A program made the translations under genes and the position numbers. A stretch of 64,000 bases of DNA from Perca fluviatilis. Its lineage: Eukaryota > Chordata > Actinopteri > Perciformes > Percidae. Shown in pieces: positions 27,104 to 36,871 of the stretch; the stretch's first letter is position 1, and each line of letters opens with the position of its first letter. The notes under the pieces were generated by a model. It had not been told where the DNA came from and did no database searches. It saw nothing but the letters and a program-made list of their open reading frames with translations. The DNA lies in the NCBI RefSeq assembly GCF_010015445.1, contig NC_053115.1:3984576-4048575 (forward strand), written 5' to 3'.

Positions 27104-28638
27104 CAGATGTTTACATTACATCTGATAGCAGCCATTTCTCATGCTTACATAGTTTAGCATGAAGCCAGCACCGATGCTCATATTCAAACAAATCTAAAAA
27201 GCTGGATTATCCCCCTACGCTGAGCATATGTGAAATGAGACATCATTCTAGCAGCCTGACTGTTCATTCTCTGTCTCAAACGAGCCCCATACAATCCACT
27301 TCTCCAAACACAATGGCTGAGGCTCATTCTAGAGCAGATGAAAACAAATGTCATGCGGCAGCACCGATGAGTCAGTGTCTTCAGCTTTGGATTCCGTTCA
27401 ACCTCAGCAAACTCCAATCACAACCATTATCCTGGAGTAGAGCCTCGTCGGTGTGGAAATGAATGACATGCCAGCAGAGCGAGCCTGCGTCCGGGCTGGC
27501 CAGGCTTCACCTATAGCGCCTTTGAAAGTGAACGCGAGATGACTCATCAGACGCTTGTCACAGCTTCGTGGCTGGCTCCCTCTCGGCTGCTCTGAACGCC
27601 GCTCCAGAAAAACTCCTCCGATGGGCCCATGATTTATTTAACGCCTCCAGCAGGGATCTGGATGTGTTATCCTCTCTGAACACTTTCTGAACTGTGGACG
27701 GCTGAGTTGTAGATTCGAAGCAGGCAGGACATGTTTTGGTAAAATGTTGGAGAAGAAAACTAATTTCCTCTGTCCTGACGGCCGCGATGTGCGACATCTA
27801 AAACCAATGAAAAGGTCAATTCAGCAAACAACACCGGAATTCTCGAGAGCACAAAACAAACAACAGAGCTCGGCCCATTTTTAATTCATAACCACAGAGG
27901 GATTTCATCATTGTAGAATCATCAGATACCAAGCAGCTTAATGCTGCATAATCTACCCAACGTGAAAATCCTGCCCCTGAGGATATAAACCAAGAACTGA
28001 AAAAAAAAAAACAGATCTGGCCTCAGAGATGGAATTATATCCACAAAGATCACACAAGTCACACATCATACTGTGCCACGGGCACACTCATTATTTGTAT
28101 ATGAATTAATGTGTGCTTTGCTAAAACCTATTAAACTGTATTAAGATACGAGTGATGAAGAGAAATCTGTCGTAGGGGCAGATGAGTGACTGCTAGTGAC
28201 CGTGCATCTCATTTGCAGTAACGGGGAGTATAACGCGGGAGCCCATGCACTTTGTAAGTGGAGTGTTGTCTAGGTCAGCAGAGAGCAGCCTGATGTAATG
28301 AACTATTCCTGGGACTGTTTTAAGGATCAATAGGGATGCATCACACCAGCCACAGCCAGCCTGTGCTCAGCAAAAGAGCACAAGGATGCAGCAGAGTTAA
28401 AGTTAAAAAAAAAGACAAACAGCAATCCGCCCCCCAGTCTGCAAGGCTTGGAGGACACAACAGCCTCTGCATGACTGGAGAGGAGAGGGAGGGAGGGATG
28501 GGGGGGTAACAACAACAGTCCAGTCACTGTCTGAGAAGTTAAAACGTCCCTTCAGCTCTAGTTTGCAGCGAGCTGCGCGCGTGTGTGTCCTCCAGCATAC
28601 ATCAGCTGCCATGACATCAGACTACAGGAGAGAGATGG

Positions 28639-28643
<5 letters not shown>
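27104..28643. other. Unassigned stretch; possible low-copy DNA
   Basis: No recognised repeats. A 79-codon minus-strand frame (27558-27797) has a protein-like composition with CPAC but no recognised domain or convincing splice sites, so it is not called. Confidence 0.3.

Positions 28644-28702
<59 letters not shown>
28644..28702. repeat. (GT)n microsatellite
   Basis: Twenty-nine GT units, followed by a G-rich run (28703-28735). Confidence 0.97.
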
Positions 28703-28703
<1 letters not shown>

Positions 28704-28849
28704 AGTTTGGGGTGGGGGGAGTGGGGGGGTGGGGGACATGCCAGTGCAGCTGCTGCAGTCATCTCTGCCAGATACCTGCCTGGGACGGCGGGTGTAAACA
28801 GAGTACATGCAGCCCGCAGCACTCTCCTCTCCTATTTCCACCTCACACA

Positions 28850-28851
<2 letters not shown>

Positions 28852-28880
<29 letters not shown>
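28852..28880. repeat. (CA)n microsatellite
   Basis: Fourteen CA units, 150 bases from the inversely oriented GT tract at 28644-28702; together they could pair as an imperfect hairpin. Confidence 0.95.
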
Positions 28881-28882
<2 letters not shown>

Positions 28883-29063
28883 CCAAAACAGAAAAGAGAA
28901 CATGTAGGTACGTAGATGAACACAAGACACAGAAAACAGCAGAAACATGAGGAGTGAAAGCAGCAGGCCTACCGGCAGACAGAGACGGCGAGCAGCCCGG
29001 GACACGGTCGACACTGACAGGATTAAAGCCAGGGACCGTCCTCACACATTCACCTCCAGCTTC

Positions 29064-29084
29064 AGAGAGAGAGAGAGGGAGAGA

Positions 29085-29119
<35 letters not shown>
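29064..29119. repeat. (GA)n microsatellite, lightly interrupted
   Basis: GA repeats with two GGGA interruptions. Part of a GC-richer low-complexity block at 28560-29380. Confidence 0.95.
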
Positions 29120-29120
<1 letters not shown>

Positions 29121-29223
29121 TGGCTCGGGCCCTCTCCAGCCTCTCTCTATCCGCCCCCTGTGCTCTGAGCCTCTCTCTCCCACCCCTCTGCCACTCTCCC
29201 CACACGGCTCACGGCCCCTCCCT

Positions 29224-29227
<4 letters not shown>

Positions 29228-29258
<31 letters not shown>

Positions 29259-29277
29259 CCCCCACCCCCCCCCCCCT
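29228..29277. repeat. (CT)n followed by poly-C
   Basis: About 14 CT units, then an almost pure C run to 29277. Inversely related to the GA tract 110 bases upstream. The 253-codon minus-strand frame through this block is a by-product of these repeats. Confidence 0.93.
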
Positions 29278-29461
29278 CCCTCTCGGCAGAGTTGTGTGTC
29301 CAGCCCGATGCAGCCCTCCGAGTCCTTGCCTCTGCTGCCAGTGCTGCAAGGTCGAGGTCTGTCTCTGCACCTCGTCACAGCCGGTGAAACCCGAGAGTGT
29401 GCAGGTTTTTAGTTCAGTCATTTATTCACCGATTTTATTTTCCTCCACGGGTGAAGGTGTG

Positions 29462-30005
29462 GCGCTGGAATGTAACTAAGTACATTTACTCAAGTACTGT
29501 ACTTAAGTACAAATCCAAAGGCACTTTACTTGAGTCTTTTCTTTTCATGCCACATTCTACTTTTACTCCTGCTACATTTCAGAGAGAAATATTGTACTTT
29601 TTACTCCACTACATTCATCTGTTATAACTTTTGATTCTACTTTATTAATCAGTTACTTTACAAATTAAGATTTTTGCACACAAAACACATGTAGTTCATA
29701 AAATACGATGTTTTATTATTAATTAAACTAGCTTTTCCTGCATTGAGTATTTTTACTTTTAATACTTTAGGTACATTTTGGGTGATGGGGCAGGGGATAT
29801 GACACATGCCTTTGGTGTGGGAGATCCGGGTTCGATTCCCACTGCGATACATCAACCAATGTGTCCCTGAAGAAGACACTTAACTCCTAGTGGCTCCAGT
29901 GGCGTGCGACCTCTGATGTATAGCAATTGTAGGTCGCTTTGGATAAAAGTGTCAGCTAAATGACATGTAATGTAATTTTCCTGATGATACATACTTTTGC
30001 TTAAA
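29462..30005 (+). mobile_element. ACTTAAGTAC MITE with a nested SINE
   Basis: The left end GGAATGTAACTAAGTACATT and repeated TTTACTCAAGTACTGTACTT motifs define a family with relatives at 36872-37524 and 46540-47706. A family 2 SINE (29781-29975) interrupts the right half, after which TTTTCCTGATGATACATACT resumes. The right terminus is lost. Confidence 0.65.
29781..29975 (+). mobile_element. tRNA-derived SINE (family 2), full tail
   Basis: Perfect B-box GGTTCGATTCC with an upstream A-box-like GATGGGGCAGGGG. Body CAATGTGTCCCTGAAGAAG and tail TCGCTTTGGATAAAAGTGTC, then AAATGACATGTAATGTAA. Better preserved than the copy at 5712-5895. Flanking duplications are not clear (ACATTTT versus TAATTTT). 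Confidence 0.78.
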
Positions 30006-30608
30006 GTGACTATATGTAACTTTTTAATGTTTCTGAAGCTCTGTCATTTTTCATATAATGATCTTAAATGACCTGTAACAACAAACGAGATTAACAGTGA
30101 AAAGAACGCCATTTTTATATTGTTTTTGGTAAGGCGTCTGGCCGGGTTTGATTTTTCCCGCTTAGTCACAGAATGATTTGCGGCAGGGAGACGGCGCCAC
30201 AGTAACACATTCTGACGGGTCACAGATTTCTTTGTAACACCGAAAAAGCCCGTTATTGTAAGGAAATTAAACGAAGATCAACTAAAAGCTAAAAGGAAAG
30301 GGGAAAGACAACGGCGATAACGTGAGTCAACTTCTGATGGGCTATCAACAGATGGAGACAATTACGGGATTGTAAATGTAAATTATTTAAAACCGACCCC
30401 GAATTGGCCATAATGTATGTAATATGTCTATTTCATTCATAAAATAACTTGTGTGATGTGGTTGTACGTCAGTAGCCGACATATAATTACGTTACTTCCT
30501 GAAGATTACGCACGTGACGCAGAAAAAGAAAAAACTTGCCGTATACGTTTTTTCCCAAACGGGACTCAAACTCCACTCTCCCCGGTGAAAGTCCTGCGTT
30601 TGTGTGAA
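30006..30608. other. Unassigned stretch, probable dispersed repeat
   Basis: Begins AAAGTGACTATATGTAACTT, a motif resembling MITE ends, but a matching right end was not found. No gene recognised. Confidence 0.25.
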
Positions 30609-31076
30609 CCCTAGTCTCGCATTGCCAGACCTTTCTCCACAGCGCTGCGGAGGAGGGTCTGGCTAGTCCACACAGCATTCCTGGTTGGAGAAAAACGTGC
30701 TCTGGTTTATTGGCATTTCTTTAAACCAATCGCAATCGTCTTGGGCGGTGCTAAGCGCCGGACGGAGCCACGGTGCCTCTGCAAAATAGCCTCGGGAAGG
30801 AACTAGTTTTGGTGGAACATGTGGACGTTCAAAGGTTGTTTTAGTCGTGCAACAGAAAACTCCGATTGGACAGATAGTCTAGCTAGCTGTCTGGATTTAC
30901 CCTGCAGAGATCTGAGGAGCAGTTAACCATAGTCCTCACAAATCCACCGGAGGTTAGAACGCCAACATGAAGAAAGAGGAAGTTGACGGACATCTGGCCG
31001 AATAGAGAGACATACGGCAGAATTTCCGGCGGCACCTAAACAAGCCCGGAAATGAAACGTCGTAGATATAGACTAG
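30609..31076 (-). mobile_element. MITE family B, longest complete copy
   Basis: Ends CTAGTCTCGCATTGCC and ...TATAGACTAG are imperfect inverted repeats. Flanking TGTGAACC (30601-30608) and TATCAACC (31077-31084) agree at 6 of 8 bases. Terminal hairpin CCAGACCTTTCTCC / GGAGGAGGGTCTGG. 468 bp, the best reference copy in the window. Confidence 0.82.
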
Positions 31077-31084
31077 TATCAACC

Positions 31085-32448
31085 ATGCATGTTTTTCAGG
31101 GCAGGACAGTCTCCTGAAATAAAGCTGATGATTAAGCACACTCCCCTAAATCTGACAACACCAGGAAGTCAAACCAACCAAGCACACAGCCAATAGCATT
31201 CTTTGTGAAGAAAAAGCAGCGCCTCAGAGGATAAGACTTACTGTTGTGACTGTAAAGCGCAGCTGGCACGGAGTGGCATTAATATCCTGATCGAGCCTCT
31301 CTATCCACCTGGGAGGAAGTCTGCCAGGGGTCCTGCCCCTTTCTAACCCTGGCACTCACGGGCTTGTCGCCACGACGACTGATGTGGTAGCACGACTGTC
31401 GGCGCTGCCAAGAGGGACAAACGGAGAGACGGTGGAGACTAGTTGCTGTGCTCGTACCGCGGGGCCTATAGGATTACTGGTAATGGGATTTCCTACTAAT
31501 GGCTCCTTCTGACAGGTGGCCTCTCCGTTTAGCTCAGTGGCTATAAAAACATCACAGAGGTTTAAACCTTTCCTCCCTGGTCCCAGCGCTGCAAAATATA
31601 TCTTACCAAGCCGTTTGGATCAGAAAGTATTTTCTCTCTACAGCGAGCACAGAAACATTCGGCAAACAAGTGTTACACTGAAGTAAGAAAATGATTTCAT
31701 CCAATGGCATTGTTGTATAAGACACATTTTATTATCATATTTTATTATTATCTATTTGTCAATGTTTATTTAGTTTGAGGATAAAATGAGTGAATACAAC
31801 CAAATTCTTGCCAAAAGGCTTAAAAAAAGCTTTAAGCTTTAATTTCTTTGACCACAAAAATTATGTTCCATGTTTGTCAGTAAGTTATGGTGAAAAGTGT
31901 GGATGTCCGTTACTCCTGTGTTCACAGCCATTACTGAAGTAAAAGAAAAAAAAAACAGGCTTACAGCCAAATCTCATGGCCTTGTGTCACCATAACACTA
32001 GGCGGCGATGAGTCTGAGGTTATTTGCGAGGTATCTGTCAGCCAGTTTATGTTATGTTAGCAAGCAAACGTTAGCACAACTGCCCACAAAGTACTGCTTG
32101 CTGGAAAAGTGCTAATTTTAAAAGGTTACTCACATATAGACACTATATAACGGATAACCTCGTCATTATAACCAAAATATGTCAGAGTTTATTTGCAAAG
32201 CTGATGTCAGTGAAGTAGCATGTTGCTACTCCCCACAGTAGGCTGCTGGAAACACCCACTATCAACACACAGGACCAGCTGACCAATCACAGTCCTTGCG
32301 GTCTGCGTCGCCTCGACGCAAAGTTACACATTTTTGGAGGTGCACGTCGAGCTACGGCGGAGGTCTCGGAGAGGGGTTCGCTGCGACGCAGAGGGGTCTG
32401 CGGGGGTACGCCGTCGATTAGACGCAGAAGCATAAAACAGCCTTTAGT
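31085..32448. other. Unassigned stretch; partly low-copy-looking, ends in a MITE
   Basis: 31150-31680 has no recognised repeat ends. 32280-32437 is rich in CGACGCAG motifs and ends GACGCAGAAGCATAAAA, inversely related to the left end of the element at 612-1028. No gene recognised. Confidence 0.3.
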
Positions 32449-32520
32449 CTCCCATTGCCAGACCTATCGCCACAGCGCTGTGGAGTAAAGTCTGGCTACA
32501 CCACAGATACATTCTGGTAT
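32449..32520 (-). mobile_element. MITE family B, terminal fragment
   Basis: TAGTCTCCCATTGCCAGACC plus the hairpin loop CACAGCGCTGTGG, then GTCTGGCTACACCACAGATA, as in the copy at 1200-1270 but inverted. Confidence 0.65.
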
Positions 32521-32530
32521 CTACATTTAA

Positions 32531-33072
32531 GGTCCTATGACATGCTGCTTTTTGGATGCTTTTATATAGACCTTAGTGGTCCCCTAATACTGTTTCTGAA
32601 GTCTCTTTTATATAGGCCTTAGTGGTCCCCTAATACTGTTTCTGAAGTCTCTTTTATATAGGCCTTAGTGGTCCCCTAATACTGTATCTGAAGTCTCTTT
32701 TATATAGGCCTTAGTGGTCCCCTAATACTGTATCTGAAGTCTCTTTTATATAGGCCTTAGTGGTCCCCTAATACTGTTTCTGAAGTCTCTTTTATATAGG
32801 CCTTAGTGGTCCCCTAATACTGTATCTGAAGTCTCTTTTATATAGACCTTAGTGGTCCCTAATACTGTATCTGAAGTCTCTTTTATATAGGCCTTAGTGG
32901 TCCCCTAATACTGTATCTGAAGTCTCTTTCCCGAAATTCAGCCGAAATTCAGCAGAATTACAGCCACTAGGGCCAGTCCCATACTGAGCTTTCCTTAGGA
33001 TGTGCCATTTCTGTTTCTGTAGCTTTAAATGCTAATGAGGAGGAGAGGGGGGGGGGGGTGTGGCCTTGACCA
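32531..33072 (-). mobile_element. TTAA-type MITE, truncated, with 46-bp tandem array
   Basis: Begins after TTAA (32527-32530) with GGTCCTATGACATG. It contains eight 46-bp units, then CCGAAATTCAGC ... TGTGGCCTTGACCAACT, an inverted match to 41870-42022. It breaks off at 33072 where LINE sequence starts. The complete relative is 41568-42420. Confidence 0.8.
32559..32925. repeat. 46-bp tandem array, 8 copies
   Basis: Unit CTTTTATATAGGCCTTAGTG plus 26 further bases ending GAAGTCT. Eight copies, one short by a base (367 bp). Copies differ mainly at GTTTC/GTATC and GGCC/GACC. The same unit occurs inverted and also eight times at 42023-42390. Confidence 0.95.
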
Positions 33073-33186
33073 ACTCGTGCCTTTTCGGTGGTGGCTCCAA
33101 GGCTCTGGAACTCTCTCCCTTTAGCCATGAGAGTCTTGGATTCTGTGGAAACTTTTAGAAAACACCTAAAGACAGCATTTAATTAG
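33073..33186 (+). pseudogene. LINE reverse-transcriptase ORF, C-terminal 37 codons
   Basis: The open frame ends in a TAG stop at 33184-33186 and contains APRLWNSLPLAMR followed by ETFRKHLKTAFN. The 'LWNSLP...FK..LKT' pattern is the usual C-terminus of non-LTR retrotransposon reverse transcriptases in fish. The fragment is 5'-truncated with no start, so it is non-functional. Confidence 0.8.
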
Positions 33187-33359
33187 CCATATGGTTTTCT
33201 ATTGTATTGTACACTCACCTTAAAGATTATTAGGAACAGCTGTAAGATTTCTCGTTAATGCAATTAGCTAATCAACCAATCACATTGCAGCTGCTTCAAT
33301 GCATTTAGGGGTGTCGTCCAGGTCTAGACAATCTCCTGAACCCCAAACTGAATGTCAGA

Positions 33360-33941
33360 ATGGGAACAAAAGGTTATCTAAGCAACTTTGAGCGTGGCAT
33401 GGTTGTTGTTGCCAGACGGGCTGGTCTGAGTATTTCCCAATCTGCTCAGTTACTGGGATTTCTAGGGTTTACAAAGAATGGTCTGAAAAAGGAAAAACAT
33501 CCAGGATGCTGCAGTCCTGGGGGGCCAAAATGCCTTGTTGATGCTAGAGGTCAAAGGAGAATGGGCCGAGTGATTCAAGCTGATAGAAGATCAACTTTGA
33601 CTCAAATAACCACTCGTTACAACCGAGGTAAGCAGCAAAGCATTTGTGAAGCCACAACAGGCACAACCTTGAGGCAGATGGGCTACACCAGCAGAAGACT
33701 CCACCGGGTACCACTCATCTCCACTAAAAATAGGAAAATGAGGCTACAATTTGCACGAGCGCACCAAAATTGGACAGTTGAAGACTGGAAAAATGTTGCC
33801 TGGTTTGAAGAGTCTCGATTTCTGTTGAGACATTCAGATGGTAGAGTCAGAATTTGGCGTAAAGAGGATGAGAACATGGATCCATCATGCCTTGTTACCA
33901 CTGGGCAGGCTGGTGCTGGTGGTGGTGTAATGGTGTGGGGG
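33360..33941 (+). pseudogene. Tc1-like transposase, N-terminal ~194 codons
   Basis: Starts at the ATG at 33360 (MGTKGYLSNFERG). Residues ~9-36 fit the first helix-turn-helix of the paired-like DNA-binding domain. QRRMGR (65-70) is a GRPR-like motif, and ~80-120 fits the second helix-turn-helix. The catalytic domain begins with NVAWFEESRF (145-154), where intact family members have an aspartate in 'DES'; here it is Glu150. GGGVMVWG (187-194) is the normal strand, after which homology stops at an inversion. The second Asp and the final Glu of the DD34E triad are absent, so it cannot be active. The frame continues to 34073 by chance through inverted sequence. Confidence 0.87.
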
Positions 33942-33946
33942 ATCCC

Positions 33947-34050
33947 TTTTGCCTTCAGAACTGCCTTAATTCTTCGTGGCATTGATTCAACCAAGTGTTG
34001 CAAGCATTCTTTAGAAATGTTGACCCATATTGATAGGATATGGTCAAACA
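33947..34050 (-). pseudogene. Tc1-like transposase, inverted C-terminal fragment
   Basis: The minus strand encodes ILSIWVNISKECLQH followed by LVESMPRRIKAVLKAKG, the usual C-terminal end of Tc1-like transposases. It points opposite to the N-terminal half in the same element, with its C-terminal edge abutting the MVWG strand. A one- or two-base shift precedes it (an LC codon pair out of frame). This places an inversion between about 33945 and 34051. Confidence 0.8.
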
Positions 34051-34190
34051 CAGTATTAGTATGGTGTTCCTAATTATCCTTTAGGTGAGTGTATATGTAT
34101 TTTTACTGTAAAGCACTTTGTGACCCCTCTTGTCTGTGAAAGGTGCTATATAAATAAAGTTTACTTACTTACTTTCTTACTTATAAAACT

Positions 34191-35430
34191 CTGTCTGAAA
34201 ACGCAGCTTAAAAATGAAAACGTAGTAGTGTAGATGTACCTTAAACAAGAATGAATGATTGCTGCAAACAGAGCGCTGTAACTTTCCTAAACGTGTTAAT
34301 CTGACGAGTTCTATCACTAAAACTAATATTTAGATGTGGTTTGAATCCTGCAGCCACTCCAGGCCTCACTGGATAGTTTGGGGTTAAGCCAGGGGCGGAG
34401 CGAGGGGCCCAAATGTTTTCACAAAAGCCCCGATTCTTTGAGGGTTTGAAAATAACTTCAACTTTGTGTCATTTCCCCCTCAGTCTCTCTGACTGGACCG
34501 GAACAAAAACGTCGACAAAAGTGTAAAAAGCACCCAAAAAACCACCCAAAACTTCAAATAAAAGCGACAAAAACGTAAAAAGCATCCAAAAAAGAATCAT
34601 AAAAGCAACAAAAACGTTGACAAAACATCAACAACGTTGACCAAAGCATAAAATACATCCAAAAAAGCGTAAAAAAAAGCGGTCTGCACTGTCAAGCTTC
34701 CACTGACGCTAAGTCAGAGGGGAAAAAAGGGATGCAGAGGGCAGAAGGGAGGGAGGGAGCAAGACAACAATGCTAATGCTAGAGGCACGTCATAATGTAA
34801 TGATGCTAATTAGGATGGAGCAGCTTGCTACCTTTTCTCCATAAGCCTCTGAAAGCTGGACAGCTTGTGACATCGCAGGGATCAGCGGCCCTGTTTCACA
34901 CACGGCAACCTGAAGCGGTGGGTGAGGGTGTTAGCGCTGTGCTAACGGACACAAACAAAAACTGAGCGGAGAGTGGAAAGTCACAGGAAACTTTTGGCCC
35001 TTTACATGTTATTCGACTTCTTTGGAAATTACATTTTTAAAGGGTGCGTAGGAATAAAAAAGATGCTTTTAAGTTCCCTCCGGTTTTAAGGTGGTGGTAA
35101 TTACTTTTCACCCGAGAGACATTTTCATAAATGTTTGCACTTCTCTGCTTTATTGAAGATAAAAAAAAAAATTATAATTTCAGTAAAACGCTGAACATTC
35201 CTCATTACAGGATATTTTATGAGATGCTGAAGAGTCTTCATCATCGCCGCAGTTTGGCAAAGCATTACAGCTAGAAATTCCTTCCCCATTCATGTCAGCG
35301 TCAGGTAGGCTACACACACTCACACGACACAACTTCTCAGTGTATCAGACTGTGGTTAAGGAGTCACTGTGTGAAAAAGAAGCTGCCAGTCACCTCTTTT
35401 GTGTTGTCGATGTTGTTAACGCAACTTTAA
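34191..35430. other. Unassigned stretch with degraded repeats
   Basis: 34195-34250 (GAAAACGTAGTAGTGTAGATG) resembles a dispersed repeat related to 58505-58560. 34385-34680 contains GGGGCGGAGCGAGGGGCCC and a run of AAAAACGT/CAAAAAAGC motifs. 34740-34940 looks low-copy. No gene recognised. Confidence 0.3.
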
Positions 35431-35637
35431 AAAAAAAATTGTGTGAGAATTTTTTGGGCATTTTAGGCCTTTATTACCGTATATAGGACAGCTGAAGGTG
35501 TGAAGAGAGTGGGAGAGAGAGAGCGAGAGGGGGAACAACATGCAGCAAAGGGCCTCAGGTCAAACCTGCGGCTGCTGCGACAAGGACAGAGCCTTTGTAC
35601 ACGGGGCGCACGCTCTACCAGGTGCTCCAGGCGCCCC
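35431..35637 (-). mobile_element. tRNA-derived SINE (family 1)
   Basis: Flanked by CAACTTTAA (35422-35430, 35638-35646), a 9-bp direct repeat. On the minus strand GGGCGCCTGG...AGAGCGTGCGCC and the GGTTTGACC region correspond to the tRNA-like head with a degraded B-box. The CT-rich linker and ATAAAGGCCTAAAATGCCC tail match the family. Confidence 0.8.
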
Positions 35638-35743
35638 CAACTTTAATTTTAGGGGTAACGAGATTAGAGCAGTGTGCACTCAGCTGAGAAAAGATTCTAC
35701 TTTCAGAGTTTATAGGTGTTGGTCTGAGAGACGTGGCGAGTAG

Positions 35744-35764
35744 TCTCGCATTGCCAGACTTCAG
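35744..35764 (-). mobile_element. MITE family B, short terminal fragment
   Basis: AGTCTCGCATTGCCAGAC is the family B end, immediately joined to a different repeat beginning GGGTGCATTCACACCAAC. Confidence 0.5.
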
Positions 35765-36031
35765 GGTGCATTCACACCAACACCAAAAAAAACGATCTGG
35801 TGATTTTCCGCAGCGTTGTGCGGCGGGGGAAAGGTCAATGAAACGGCCCATTTGTGTGACGTCCTGTTCTTTAACCCCCCCCCCACCCCACAATGTAGCA
35901 CAAGTAGACAATATTTCACAATTACTTTACAGATTGTTTATAGATCTCGACGTTACCGACCTCACTTATAAAACTAACTTTCTGTCATATTTGCTTTTTT
36001 GTAAACCATATCAGACACAAACTCTATTTAA

Positions 36032-36578
36032 AGGTGCAGTAGGTGAGCCTTATAAAACTAACTTTCTGTCATATTTGCTGGAACTGACCCTATGTTTGAG
36101 TAGAACTACATGAAACAGGTAATTTAAAGATGTTTTTTGGGGCTTTTCCACCTTTAATCGATAGGACAGCTAGGTGAGAAAGAGGGGGAAGACATGCAGG
36201 AAATCGTCACAGGTCGGATTCGAACCCTGGACCACTGCGTCGAGGAATAAACCTCCAAGTATATGTGCGCCTGCTGTACCCTCTGAGCCAACTCGGCCAC
36301 TGAAGCAGGTCATTTAAAAAATGGCACCACCTACAGCCTGTAGTGAGATTTGCAAAAATCCACAGCTCCCTGTTCAGATGCACCAATCAGGGCCAGGGGG
36401 GGTGTCTAACTGCGTGTCAATCACTGCTCATGCACACACATTCATTCTCCCTTGTGGGGGGAGGGGCTTAGGAGACCGTTTTGGGGCTTTAGCGGAAAGG
36501 GGGGAGGGACTGAGAAGTCGTCGATGTTCACATTTTTTGGCTAAGTCCTGGATCTTCACAATCCTACCTACAGCACCT
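36032..36578. mobile_element. TTAA-flanked MITE with nested SINE
   Basis: TTAA lies at 36028-36031 and 36579-36582. Ends AGGTGCAGTAGG and CCTACAGCACCTTT are inverted repeats. A SINE (36129-36300) interrupts it, as shown by an 18-bp duplication. A TTAA target with AAGG-type ends fits Kolobok-like elements; piggyBac-like is the alternative. Confidence 0.8.
36129..36300 (-). mobile_element. tRNA-derived SINE (family 1 relative) with intact Pol III boxes
   Basis: Flanked by an 18-bp direct repeat with two mismatches (TGAAACAGGTAATTTAAA at 36111-36128, TGAAGCAGGTCATTTAAA at 36301-36318). The minus strand begins GTGGCCGAGTTGGCTCAGAG (A-box TGGCTCAGAGG) and has a perfect B-box GGTTCGAATCC, then a CT-rich linker and a short A/T tail. 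The best preserved internal promoter among the SINEs here. Confidence 0.85.
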
Positions 36579-36871
36579 TTAAAGGAGAATATTATTAATT
36601 TGTCTGGGGGGGATCTTTACATGTTTTGTATATCAAAAGCCAACTCAGTCTTTGTGCATCACCCATGTTTAAAAAAAGTGGGAGGAAATGGCCCCAACAG
36701 CTAGTGTTTGCCCCCAAATAATTCAATTTAGCCATTTATCTGATAGACTAAATAACCTATTAATATGGATAGTCAACGGCAGACTGGTCGTTTAAGTAGT
36801 TTTATTATTTGTGTCTCTCTTTTCTTCTGGGTAATACTGGTCATCTGGAGAGTCCAGTGATGCCTCTCTGG

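Larger units (their letters stand above)
33212..34091 (+). mobile_element. Tc1-like transposon relic with internal inversion
   Basis: Flanked by TA (33210-33211, 34092-34093). The ends CACTCACCTTAAAGATTATT and ...AATTATCCTTTAGGTGAGTG are inverted repeats of about 26 bases. 880 bp, compared with about 1.2-1.6 kb for intact Tc1-like elements. Inside, the transposase N-terminal half reads on + and a C-terminal piece reads on -, so the interior was deleted and partly inverted. Without a transposase of its own it could move only if one were supplied in trans. Confidence 0.88.
33073..34190 (+). mobile_element. L2/Rex-like LINE 3' end, split by a Tc1 element
   Basis: 33073-33186 encodes the end of a reverse-transcriptase ORF. 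After the Tc1 insertion, 34094-34190 gives a tail GTAAAGCACTTTGTGACCCC ... GTGCTATATAAATAAAGTTT ending in ACTT repeats, typical of LINE 3' ends. The LINE is 5'-truncated, as is usual for LINE copies. Family assignment (L2, Rex1 or a relative) is from general knowledge. Confidence 0.75.

Noticed and set aside
28617..29378. 253-codon minus-strand open frame
   Set aside because: Built from CA, GA, CT and C-rich tracts; open only because these repeats lack stops. No domain.
32559..32925. CRISPR-like array
   Set aside because: The 46-bp units are directly tandem with no unique spacers; a MITE-internal satellite in eukaryotic DNA.
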